Source: Bryoerythrophyllum caledonicum
Lineage: Eukaryota > Streptophyta > Bryopsida > Pottiales > Pottiaceae
Direction of reading: 5' to 3'
NCBI GenBank assembly: GCA_963971425.1
Contig: OZ020515.1
Span: 37,586,371 to 37,650,370 of the forward strand
Length of the DNA stretch: 64,000 bases
Numbering within the stretch: the first letter of the stretch is position 1; the number at the start of each line of letters is the position of its first letter. Below are positions 1-10,340 of the stretch, in pieces. Below the pieces are notes generated by a model that was not told the DNA's origin, made no database searches, and saw nothing but the letters and a program-made list of their open reading frames with translations. Position numbers and translations under genes: made by a program.

Positions 1-2586
1 CGGATACCCGGGCGAGGCTCGCCTTGGGCGTGAGGGGCGTGTTGGGCAGTAAGGCTGGGCGGCGTGTCGGGCTGTAAGGCAGGGCGTCGGGCGTCGGGCC
101 AAACCGGGCAGCAAGGCAAGACTCTGATTCGGAGGAGCCCTTAGGCCCGAGGTGCGCCGCAGAGCATGTTTGAGGCGAGTCAAGTGATTTGATTGTAGGG
201 AAAGGAATGAATCCTTTAACCACGAATTACAGTACAAGATTTCGGGATGGTTCCTAGTACGGTAGAACTTGTTGAGCGTGCCACACAAGTACAGCTCTGA
301 TGTCGGAGCACATCCACCGCTTTTGTTGCTGTCACACGGATCTCTTTATTGACCCTGGTCGAGCGTTGCACCAAACCTTAGCCTCGGGTGGGTCCATTTT
401 TCTGGCCCTGCCCGTTTTAGGCCCCTTAGAGGTTTTTTTTGGAATTTTTGGGGTCAAAATTGGGGCCTGGGGCTCCAAATTATCCCACCAACTCCCTTCA
501 TGGACCAAATTCGGCTCCACTCCAACACAAAAATAGGGGCAGGTTTTGACCCACCCCTCCCAAGCCGTGCCCAACCTGCGGCTTGGATCAACGCTCGACA
601 GGGGTCAATAGGCAAATCCCTCTCACACGGCTATTGTTGACCAACATCCAGTCCGGCGATCAATGCAGAGACCCGGGCACATTGGTGATGATAATAATAA
701 TATGTACATGTATTGACATCACGGTGTGCAACGTCCTCCAATATTGGATTGTGCCAGTCATGCCAGAAATTTCTTCACCACCTCTAGATGGAAATGTGAA
801 CTTACTTTTTTTTTGGCACAAATTAAAACGAGATTTATATGTAAAAACAAAAACCACAACAAAAGTTGCACTCAGATCGGCCACAACCAAGGACTACAAA
901 GAGGCCACAACCAGGACATTAAGGATAAGACCTAGCCCAAGAATCTGACGTCTCACTCTTGGTGCACACAAACTCTAAAGATCCCCAAGTGGAGTTGAAT
1001 TGGGTAGAAGCTTTTATCCTGTCAAAATCGGAGTTAGGCTTGATAACCCTCCTCCAAACGACTTTGTCGTAGTTGGTGAGGCTCTTTCAAATTGAATTAT
1101 GTAGTTGCCAAGTGTGTTGATTTAACACCCATTCATTCTGAGTAATGATCCACAAAGTTCAAATACTAATGCATCTCAAGAGAAGCCAAAGATTGCTTAC
1201 GTCTCAAGACTAGGCATTCTAACCGCAAATAGGGATTGTTCAAGGTTGGGCTTCTCCCATCGTCTAGTGCTGGTGTTGCCAATGGTGTTGTGATCATGAG
1301 AGACTTAGTCCCATGCCCCCTTGGCAGGCTGACACTGCTAGAGACATTGAAAGGTGAACTAAATGTAGTGAATAGCTGTAGAACTTGTGCTCTAGAATTA
1401 GACATTCTTGGAGGCCAATCGTTGACATCGGAGGAACAATGGTGCATTGTGGGTCCAAGATTCACGTAGAAGTCTATCCCTCGATAGCTTGGTTCTCTCA
1501 CGTACTTAAAAGCTCAATTATCCACCTGAATTAGAGTTTATTTGGAAGTGAAAGGAGTCACCTTGCATGTCACGCCCAACTACTTTATGGTCTTAGAGAA
1601 TTCCTAGCAGTCCGGGGTTTGAGGCCCTCAACCGGGCCTTTTGTTGGGATAATAATAGTGTTGCAAAAGGGAGTCTGCAGCTGATGCCTCACCAGCCCTC
1701 AAAATTGCAACCCTCAACACCCCAACCAAATTTCAAGTAGGCCACAACTTTTGGAATGACTTTCTTTGTGGGCCATGTCACACCAATCACTCTTAAGTAT
1801 ATGTAGCACACATTTTTATACATATCTTAAAAATCCAAAATGAAATTCTATCACTCATTTAACCCATAAAGGACCAAGCGGCATTTTAGAGGAATCTCTA
1901 CTCCATTGATTAAAATTGCCAAGATGAACTTTTTGAGAATTTAACTGTAGGATCTTCTGTCAAACTTGTATGAGATGATGTGGGAAAAGAAATTGTGAAA
2001 TTTGACTGAGCGGATTGAAAAATGAATGAAAAAGTGACTTTTTTTTGTTAGGTCCTGGAGGTACATTTGGTTATGTAGGGGTTAACATTATGTGCATGTG
2101 CTCAAAGTACATGCACAACTTTTCAACATAATGTGCATGTTCGTGCACACTTCACTAAACTTGTCGAAAAGTGAGTGAAGTCAGAGCCCAATTTCTCGTA
2201 TTGCACGAAGTAGGCAATGCATATACAGCCGGCACAAGAGTTGGGGGGACGAACGGATTTCATCACAATACCCCTTTGATGTTAGCCTTGAGATCAGGAT
2301 CTCCCGGTAGGCTGGCGGACCTCGTTATTTCAAGGTGACGGATGCCCCGGAAGGATGGACCAGTGTGGGCCTCATTTCTCTGGCTTTTCTTTCCCAAGAG
2401 TATAGAGACTTTTTGAAGAAAATCTTATGCCAAATTTGGAGCATGTGGCCTCAAATTACCCTAGGAGGCCCCACCATGGTGTAAATAGGGCCCCCCTCCA
2501 ACATAAAAATAAGGGCCGGTCTTTGTCCACACCTCCTTTGGCATGTCATTTGTCACCTGGATTCAAGCTGACCACACCCACACATA
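1..2586. other. Repeat-derived intergenic DNA, no gene recognised
   Basis: No reading frame here shows a recognisable protein family. The first 150 bases are G-rich and imperfectly repetitive (variants of GGGCGT/GGGC and TAAGGC). The stretch about 470-590 resembles, with many differences, the stretch about 2440-2570: both have CTCCAACA-AAAAATA-GGGC followed by a CCACACC/CCACCCC block. They are probably two old copies of one interspersed repeat. The longest minus-strand frame (1166-1501) resembles nothing I know. Confidence 0.5.
2440..2575. repeat. Diverged second copy of an interspersed repeat (other copy about 470-590)
   Basis: The two stretches share the order: AAATTTGG/CCAAATT block, then CCTCCAACATAAAAATAAGGGC (first copy CACTCCAACACAAAAATAGGGGC), then TTTG-CCACACCTCC and GGATCAA/GGATTCAA. 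Similarity was judged by eye and is clearly below that of a recent duplicate. The family is unknown. Confidence 0.35.
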
Positions 2587-3679
2587 CAGTGGCGACAAAA
2601 AGTGTCTTGACAATGAAGCATCTCTTCAATAGGTGTTTACTGTAGCGTAGTTGGTGGGTTGGTAAGAGATTTTTTGGGCTAGCTTTAATTAGTACACTTC
2701 ATGGCACCTAATTAACATTGACTTCCTCAAAATATGCCACTTGTAGAGATTTTATATGCAAAAATCATGGCGGGGTGTGTACTTAATATGCACATAAGTT
2801 CTACACACCACTCTCTTATCATTACAAGTGCACTTGTGAGGCTTTTTGTTTTGGATTTTTTTGGTAAGATTTGGAGGGGCCTTTGGTGATTTGCTATGGC
2901 TCCTAAAAGGTTTGAGAATTAACGTATGACAATTCTTGAGATGTATGAGTGAGGCAACTCATATGGCGAGATTTTTAGCAGTTTTAGGCATTCCTTGAAG
3001 CACTTTTTCTAATATAGTGTGAAGGTTTCGTGAGAGAGAGTCTAACACACGAAACTTCACTCGGTAGACCTAGAATTTATGATGAATATAGTGACCGTGA
3101 CATTGTGAGGAGATTAAATTATCAAAATACTAAAACAATGGAAACTATGGGAAGAATGTTACAATTTGAGGACATGCGATTGAGTGATAATATGATTAGG
3201 AGTCTTTGGAGGCAAGGGTTGAGAACATGTATGAAGACCAAAAAGTCATTTTTGACAAAGAAACATCGAGCATGTCGTTTGCAATGGGTAAGGAAGTGCG
3301 AGCATGCAGATTGGGAGTTTTGGGCTCACGTTATTTTTTCTGATGAGTCCAAATTCAATCTTTTTGGCTCAAATGGATGTTAGAATTGTTGGAGAAAGAG
3401 TGGAGAATGTCATTTATATCAGCATGTACAATCTACAATCAAACATGGAGGAGGAAACATAATGGTCTAGGGTTGTATGAGTTGGGATGGAGTTGGCAAG
3501 CTTCATCTAATTGAAGGGAAGATGGATAAACATGTATATCGCAACATTTTAGAGACGAAACTTATTGGCACTATACAAATGCAAGGTTTAGAAGACAATG
3601 AGGTTATTTTCCAACATGAAGTGGTTGTTATTTTCCAATGTCGGCACACACAACCACTTCAAAATTCACACTTGTTGTA
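2587..3679 (+). mobile_element. Remnant Tc1-like DNA transposon (left end plus broken transposase)
   Basis: At 2585-2586 a TA dinucleotide is followed by CAGTGGCGACAAAAAGTG, which looks like the classic Tc1-type terminus (CAGTGGCGGACAAAAGT in many Tc1 elements). About 310 bases further in, a Tc1-type transposase reading begins. No matching right terminus was found downstream, because the element is cut by a TA-flanked MITE at 3680. Tc1-type (DD34E) elements are common in animals and fungi and unusual in land plants. Confidence 0.6.
2897..3677 (+). pseudogene. Broken Tc1-type transposase
   Basis: Translation from 2897 starts MAPKRFEN and then meets several in-frame stops before an open stretch at 3030-3383. 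That stretch contains a helix-turn-helix-like region (IRSLWRQGLRT) and the Tc1 catalytic motif VIFSDESKFNLFG, holding the first or second catalytic aspartate. A stop at 3381-3383 is followed in frame by further family-like sequence: IKHGGGNIMV, a stop, then GCMSWDGVGKLHLIEG, the usual Tc1 GCxSxxGxGxL block. The reading reaches VIFQH, just before the expected DNDPKHT block, then degenerates and is interrupted by the MITE at 3680. Multiple stops make this a clear pseudogene. Family assignment rests on the motif order. Confidence 0.7.
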
Positions 3680-4078
3680 AGGTTGGATGACCTATAACCA
3701 CCACGAACCCCAAAACCAACAAGCTAAAGTGGACCAAAACCACCACAGACCCACCCCATTTCCGAAATTTTAGGAAGTTAGTTATGATTGGGTGTCAGTT
3801 CATGATTGGTTCAAAGCTGCCGGTTTTTAGTCAATGCAGAAGTGGTCATTAGTACAACTTAGTGTGGAAATAGAGAGTTTTGTATGTCGAGGAATGGGTC
3901 ACGGCTTACTAACCACTTTGAAAATTTGTAGCAATTTCAATATGAAGAAATAAATGGTCACGACAATTGCAATATTCATGAAATCCTATTTTGAATTTCC
4001 AAAAAATGTCTTACCACGTATGCAAACGCTATATATAGGTCAGCAAGCTTAAGTTGGTGGTTATAGGTCATCCAACCT
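3680..4078. mobile_element. 399-bp TA-flanked MITE with perfect 24-bp inverted repeats
   Basis: The ends are AGGTTGGATGACCTATAACC (then ACCA) at 3680-3703 and its exact reverse complement at 4055-4078. TA flanks both ends (3678-3679 and 4079-4080), the target duplication of Tc1/mariner-type elements. It interrupts the Tc1-like transposase. A plus-strand reading near 3810 gives DWFKAAGF, which faintly resembles a Tc1 transposase C-terminal block, so an internally deleted Tc1/mariner relative is possible. That resemblance is weak. Confidence 0.75.
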
Positions 4079-5002
4079 TAGACCTGGATCCAGTCCAGTG
4101 GAGCAATCCGGAAATTCCTGACAACGACTATGATGTGTACAAACTTCTTTTTCTTTTTTTCTTTTTTTGACACAAGCAAAGCGGAGATGTGTACAAACTT
4201 CACAGCACCTTGCGTTGTCCTCCGATGTCGGATTGGTGTTACTGAATATAGTCGAACTATCACTGAAAGAACATTTTATCGAGGGAGACCAGAAGGTATC
4301 TCATTCCACAACATTCTTGAAATAGCCTAGAGTCTCCGACGTCGAAAAGCACCGGGTCGCAGTGGGACCTCCTTGGGAGAGGGACACATTATTACCCTGT
4401 GAGCAGCCTTTAACATTGATGCAACCTGCTAAATTGACAAAATAGTCATGTAAAATTCCAATGGCAGCGCGGCAGCAGCGCTTGCACAGTTTGTCTTATG
4501 AGCTCTCTCATTCACGCCGCAAACGACAACGAGTGTCATCCTGTTCACCAACGACAGGGATGCATCTCATCTACGACTGTATTAAAAACAGATAAGGAGG
4601 GTCGCAGTGGGATCCGTAGCATTGTCCTCCGATATCGGGCAGAGGCAGAATAGGCTATCCTAGTCATCAGGGTACAACATCAAGGAATAGTGGCGGGATG
4701 CGGGGTGATGGTAGCAGGCGATGGGCGTCGGCAGCCTTGCTCCTGCTCCAGGTCTGTACTTGCTATTATTCCATCGACCGACAGACCATCCCATAGCTTT
4801 CTTCCAGCAATCGTGGTTTATGTTCTCAAACCCATCTCGTATCTAGCGGGCTTCCGAAGTAGTTGACTTTTTATGTGACTGATTACTCGACTTCTTTCAA
4901 AGTTTGGTGATTGTACGTTTGGTATATTCCAGTGTATGGTTTCTAAAGCAACGCCCTTGACTGTAATTGCAGGAGGTCGATCGCTGCAGCCCCGCATGAG
5001 CC
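4079..5002. other. Intergenic DNA, no gene recognised
   Basis: No coding similarity was seen. A short motif, TTGTCCTCCGATRTCGG, occurs about 4214-4231 and again about 4622-4639, and GGTCGCAGTGGGA occurs about 4362 and 4599. These suggest a diverged direct repeat of about 240-400 bp spacing. The last 150 bases may be the promoter and 5' leader of the gene that begins at 5003. Confidence 0.35.
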
Positions 5003-7163
5003 ATGGCTTGGAGGTCACCCACTTTGGACCCTGCTAGAGGAAGCTCCAGGGCTGGGGATTTCTTCCAGGATAATTCCAGACCTTTGGAAGCTCGCAATCT
5101 CTCATGCGCACCTCCGGCGATGGAAATTTCCCATTCTGTGGTTGCAGGGCAGGCTTCTTTAGCACAAGCTGGTACTTCACATGGGTCGAGGAACGCTCCA
5201 GTGGAGTACATCTCAACGCAGAAGTGGTTTAGACAGCTTTCCCTCGATATTTCCACACTGCAATACTCTCAGAGTTTGGTAGTGACGGAACATGGTGGTA
5301 AGTGGGATTTACAGACCATGCCACCAGTCTGAGGTAGCAATTTGCTCAGGCGACGGTCTTCTGTTACTCGTCGCACTAACTGTTCTAACTAACACACCTC
5401 GCCTGCATGCTCTGGTTTCAGGCTTGAGAGACGTACGTGTCCAAGGCTATGGTGAGCAGGAGCATCAATCCCATACACCAGAGGCCTACACCACAAGCAA
5501 GTACGAATATGAGCAGAGCGCGGGCATTTCTTTCTTGGGCAACGACCGACGAGGTGAAGTGCTTACCTATCCTGAAGGTGAGCTGATGCTGTGACAATCA
5601 CTGAGCTAGATGTGGAGGGTCTCTGACCGACAGAGTATGTTGGCAACAACATAATCGACTTCTTTATCAAGTGAGTCAGCCGGGTCTTGGTGTTTCCCTT
5701 AGATTTGTTTCGGGAAGAATTCTGCTTGTACTTGCCAACTGTTCATTTTTTGTTAACTTGATTTCTAGATTGTTGGTACCATATGTAGTGGTGTTGGTGC
5801 AGGTATCTGGAAAGGAAGCTTTTCCCTGGGGACAGAGCACGTTTTCATGTCTTCAACAGCTTCTTCTTTTCGAAACTTTTAGGGTTTAACAGTGCAACTA
5901 ACGACATCAATCAGTGCAAGGTTGACTATGAGCAAGTGCGAAAGTGGTCGGCAGAAGTGAATCTGTTCGAGAAGGACTTCGTTTTTATTCCTGTCGTTAG
6001 AAGGTGACTGTACAGTACAGCACTGTTCCTATGCATGGGTGAAGTGTTGATTGCAGTGCTTTCAGTACGGTTACATTGATTGAGCATTCGTTCGAACCAT
6101 CTGGTGAGGTGTATTGTTGTGTGTACACAGCAACAAAGAGTACGTTCGTTGGTCGTATGTGGAGCACAGGTGGCTCTACGCGTTCTGAAGTTTGGGGTGA
6201 GTTTTGTCGGATTGTAGATCGCATTGGAGCCTGGTCATTATCTGCCATCTTCGGAGCCTTTGGAGCGCATCTGGTGAGGCCGTATTGACGTGCTCTTTGT
6301 TTGATGCTATTGTTTGTTTGTTTGTGAATGGATGAAGTTCTTACTTCCTATGACATTCCCTTGACAGGTGAAAAGAGGGGCTCACCGTGTATTCTTCATC
6401 TGGATTCGCTTGAAGGGATTCACGAGAACTTCAAAAGGCAGGTTCGGAGGTGAGTATGTGGATATCATTACACATGAATCTCATTTTCTCAGTGTGATGA
6501 TTCCTGAATGTATGTCTTGTATTGCACAAGCTTCGATGAGTTACTCTGGCAGAACAACTGGCAGATAGGAAGTACATTCATTTCGTACAGATTATTGCAA
6601 TATTTTGGAGGCTCGTTCCGTACTACTCACTTTTTCCTGGAAAGCAGGAGTTGAACTTGGTATTAGTGTGATAATAACTCATGTTTCCTTGTAGCAACCG
6701 ACTAACGCTATACTTGATCGCAATGGCCATTAATCCCCCGTGCAGCTACCTATCTAAAACATGGATGGAGAAATGCCATGCTTCAGATGACAACATGGAT
6801 CAGCTACTTGACCTCTGTCAACTGAAGTACATACAAGCTGAGGTATTGCTCAACAGAAGTTGTGATGGTTTTGACTGTGATTTGCGGGGGGTGTTGGAAC
6901 CTTGCAGTTACGATGAGATAGACATAGCTGTGGAAGAGTTAGGTGTGGAATTCTGAATGATTGCATATCTCAGGTTCCACGACAGAAGAACGCCTACGAC
7001 TGCGGTGTATACCTCTTACACTATATCGAGGTTTTTTTGTCTGAGGCAACCTCAGTGAGGTTTGCTCCACGGAGAGGGGTTCCACTCTTTACCCGTCCGC
7101 AGTTTGCAGAAGAGGTTTCGGACAAACGCAGGGCTATTCAGGAACTCGTCCGGGGACTTGAAG
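5003..7163 (+). pseudogene. Ulp2-type SUMO-specific cysteine protease region (C48), with two lesions
   Basis: Spliced by eye: 5003-5297, 5422-5670, 5803-6003, 6218-6273, 6368-6449, 6746-6842, 6974-7163. Each junction is GT/AG and the phases agree. The product reads as the C48 peptidase that removes SUMO from proteins. Its domain start is PTEYVGNNIIDFFIK, then YLERKLFPGDRARF, the catalytic His in SHWSLVIICHL (exon at 6218), the catalytic Asp in ILHLDSLEGIHENF, and the Gln/Cys block VPRQKNAYDCGVYLLHYIEV (exon at 6974). The four catalytic residues and the Ulp2-like spacing are intact. Two lesions lie in the second exon: a single missing base near 5586, between YPEGEL and DAVTITELD, and an in-frame TGA at 5624-5626 just before PTEYV. 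An alternative is a 55-bp intron from GAAG|GTGAGC to GACCGACAG, but that would remove conserved residues. The start ATG at 5003 has a GCCATGG context. It is either a recent pseudogene or affected by sequencing error. Confidence 0.75.
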
Positions 7164-7512
7164 GTGAATATCTATCCCGTAGATATGTTATGTTGTTTGT
7201 GCTTGGGTCTACTTACGGTATGTTTACGTATCGTCGGAATCATGCTCAAACTCCTCTGATGCATTTTACTGATGTTTCCAATGACAAAGAATTGGATGTT
7301 ATGTTTCGTCTGTGTGCATGCCCTGAGGAGCCGTTTCTTGTACTTACCATGACGTGTCCGTCGAATGATAGTTTTATTACTGTTGTTGGTCGGAATCTAG
7401 TGGTGGTTTATGCACCTCAGTCAATGTAGCGGTTTATTTGCAGAAATAATGATGCGTTAGAAACAGCATTGCAGTTGATATTCCGATCCGATTCTGAGGG
7501 TTGTGTCCACAG

Positions 7513-8829
7513 CATCTGGTGGGCGCATTGCAGATGTGCAGAGCAACAGCGTGTCTATGTCCGATCCTCACGCAGACAGTCGAACAACTCGGAAGTTGAA
7601 TTTAGATAGCAAGCCTCTAAATGGTGTCGCGGTTGCGCATGAAGAGTACAAATCATTTGAAGGAGCTTCAATGGACGGAAACCTGCAAGACAGGAATCGC
7701 CCAAGTGCAGCGTTGCGTGCGCCATCGAAGCAGTTGAGTAAAAAGCGGAAATGGACAGACGGGGAGACTTGGACTCTGCTGAACTGCAAGGCCGAAGGAG
7801 GCCGCTTCTGCAAGGAGAGCCAATCTGGTATGAACTGGGACAGTGCCTCTCAAGAAGTCACAAGCAGGCTGGGAACCACACCGTCGGCGGAGCAGTGTCG
7901 GCGCCGGTACGAGACTTTGCAGAAGGCTTACAAGAGCATGAAGGACTATTCTGCGAAAACCGGCCGGACGTTTTCAGAGATCACGGAAGAGGAGAGACTT
8001 GAGCTGAAATTGGCAACTACCTTGAATGAGGAATGGTACAAGTGTATCGACGCATTCTCTCACAAAGTGAGGTCCCAAAAACGAGGCAGGCATAGTGGTG
8101 GTGATGGTACTGGCCAGGTTTCAGCGGGTGATGTGAACCACTCAGCACCTGTTGGCTCAGCAGTCCCAGCCACTGCAGCAATTACAGCACCAATGTCAGT
8201 TCCAGCACCGTTTCCAACTAGAAATTCATCCCGGAAACAAGTTGTAAGTGCTGGATCACCTCCTGCCTATGCTTTGACATGTCAGAAAGCACCGAGTCTC
8301 GATTGCAGTGGTGAGGTTCGGATTCTTCTGTGCGTCCAAATGATGGGCCATGCATCTGGTTTCCATTGACGTCTTGGGTTTGTGGGGCAGGCTATTCCCG
8401 GTTTCGAGAGTTTAAAGGAGGACCTGAGATCCACACTTCTGGATCTTGTGATGCTTTTGCAAATTGGTGGGCGTTCATTCTACGACGTCGAAATGTTATG
8501 CTGGAAGGTGGGAATTGTGCGAGACCAGAAACCGTCGGTCATTCGCAAGCATGTAAGTTTTCGATTGCAAGGGCTTCAACTTCAAATTTCGTGTTTGAAT
8601 GAATCATTTCATACCAGTCCACTAGGGTGCAATATGCTTTCAGTATGCTCTGGGGAGTAGGAACAGACCGAGCGTGCTCAGAATCATGTTGCAGCATAAC
8701 CTGCAGAGTTTAGTTTGTCCTCATAGGGTGGCTTGTCTTCGGATGGTTGTGATGATGCTTGATGCACACGGAGAGGCTTGTCGATGTGCAGTTGTTTCAG
8801 CTTTCGACGCTCAAGCTTGTGAACTTTGA
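7513..8829 (+). CDS. Trihelix (Myb/SANT-like, Myb_DNA-bind_4 type) DNA-binding protein, possibly fused to the upstream protease
   Basis: Exons by eye: 7513-8243 (donor GTT|GTAAGT), 8391-8552, 8644-8829. Internal ATG at 7557. The sequence RKWTDGETWTLLNCKAE opens a trihelix-type DNA-binding domain (about 110 residues, 7744-8060) with the spaced tryptophans and CRRRYETLQKAYKSMKDY of the third helix. A basic patch (KVRSQKRGRHS) and a Ser/Pro/Ala-rich linker follow. The last two exons encode a helical, leucine-rich tail (KEDLRSTLLDLVMLLQIG, then SVLRIMLQHNLQSL). The exon at 7513 begins in the phase left by the protease exon ending at 7163, so one transcript could encode both. Alternatives are a separate trihelix gene starting at 7557, or the Myb/SANT-like partner protein of a PIF/Harbinger element whose transposase is missing. 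Domain call is fairly safe; gene boundaries are not. Confidence 0.6.
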
Positions 8830-9909
8830 GGATGATGATGATGATGAGGGGTCGTATCTGGATGTGGGTTATCTGCGGGCGTACAAGACATTCGTGGAGA
8901 AGGTGTTTCGCAAGAATCCCGACTTCGACATCTACCTGAAAGTAATGCGCGATGATGGCATCTTTTCGTTTTCCGAGGCGTCAGTTCCGTTGTATGTGCA
9001 TCGAATTAGAGTGCTGGTACTCTCTCAGTGTGGGAACCTCCAGCGTGTCGACTTGAGTTTCTTCCCAGAGCTGCGCTATCTCGGCATTAGTCTTTGCCGT
9101 AAACTGGAGAAGGTAACAGGGTGGGAAGCGGTCAAAGAACTGGGATACCTTGAAATCGATGAGTGTGGTTCTTTCAAGGATTTTCCTTCAATACATTGTG
9201 TTCCTTCTTTGAGGGAGTTTAGGGTTTCTGGAAGTTGGATCGAAGTGGATTCGGTGCCTGACTTCAGCCAGTGTGTTCGACTGAAGAGACTAGATATCTC
9301 AGAAATTGAAACTTTGGCGCTGAGCAGTATGGATTTGAGGACGTTGAGGTTCTTGGAAGTCTTGACCTTCCGTGATTGTGATGCCCTGACAAGCATCCAG
9401 GGTTTGAGCGCACTAGTACATTCCCTGACGACACTGAACCTTGAATACTGCAAAGCGCTGAGAAGAATTCCAGAGTTAGGTTGCTTGAAGGCTCTCACTG
9501 AGTTGGATATGATGGGCAGTGGTGTACAGAGATTTCAGGTGTGCAGGAATTGCACTCGCTCACTTTATTGGACCTTACTGAATGCTGTTCACTGAAAACA
9601 TTGCCGTGGTTAGGTGACTTGAAAGCGATGACTAGGTTGGATATTAGTGGGAGTGGTGTGGAGGAGATCCCAGGCGTACAAGACCTGATCAGCTTGGAGA
9701 AATTATGGTGTTATAAATCAAGATTGAAGTGCCTTCCTGACTTGCATCACTTGCGTCGGTTGCAGTCGGTGTGGTTAGGTGACACTCCTTTGAGTAGAAC
9801 AGAGTCCACTTCATCGATTTATTATGGGAAGAAGAAGTTGGAGTATAATTGTGAACGGAAGTGGAAGGACTTTGACGATGATATTAGTGATATTAGCGAC
9901 ATTGAGTAG
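8762..9909 (+). pseudogene. Leucine-rich-repeat protein (plant NLR-type LRR) with one frameshift
   Basis: Starting at ATG 8762, or at an exon beginning after GTGCAG near 8784, the frame carries an acidic run (FEDDDDDEG) and about ten repeats of 22-25 residues of the type L-x-x-L-x-L-x-x-C-x-x-L-x-x-I-P, e.g. LTTLNLEYCKALRRIPELG. The frame stops at 9595. The next frame (from about 9529 to the TAG ending at 9909) continues the same repeats (SLTLLDLTECCSLKTLP, then GSGVEEIPGVQDL). Comparing GSGVQ-EISGVQEL with GSGVEEIPGVQDL shows one base missing near 9527-9530. The repeat style is that of disease-resistance LRRs, but no NB-ARC domain precedes it. It may be a fragment, an LRR-only protein, or a 3' exon of the upstream trihelix gene, whose stop at 8827-8829 overlaps this start in another frame. 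Confidence 0.6.
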
Positions 9910-10090
9910 TTTTGAGATATTTTGGATGAGATATGATGAACGTATAGGAATTGGTTCCAGAAGTGGAGTGTATTTGAACTCAAATTTTCAATGTTTGATA
10001 GGGAATGTTCTAACACTTGTTAATTCTTCTTTTCATGTGATATGAGGGAGAAAGTAGGGATGTTGTTTGTTATTGGTCAATTCATCTATT

Positions 10091-10104
10091 TCCACTATAA
10101 AGAA
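10091..10104. repeat. LINE target-site duplication, 3'-side copy
   Basis: TCCACTATAAAGAA, identical to 23698-23711. It abuts the GAA-repeat tail, so the true duplication may be 11-14 bases. Confidence 0.7.
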
Positions 10105-10143
10105 GAAGAAGAAGAAGAACGCCGGTCCCCGAAGGGGGCCGGC
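10105..10143 (-). other. LINE 3' terminus: GC hairpin followed by (TTC)n tail
   Basis: On the minus strand a 10-bp stem (GCCGGCCCCC pairing with GGGGACCGGC, one wobble pair) closes a TTC loop at 10121-10143. It is followed directly by about five TTC units and the target duplication. Several LINE clades end in a stem-loop read by their reverse transcriptase plus a short repeat tail rather than poly(A). I infer that role here from position only. Confidence 0.6.
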
Positions 10144-10340
10144 GTGAGTAAAGTGTCCGTTCATTCCACCACTAAGTACATGCCCACCGGGCATGGGTTA
10201 GTAGTATAGAACTACTTCCCCCTTTCGAGGGTGGACACTATGTATCCAGTGACAAGTAACCTATATCAAGGACCTTAGGTCCCAAAAAGTCCCAGAAGAG
10301 GGAGGGCAAGTTCGGTGAAATGCAAAATGCAAGTATAGAT

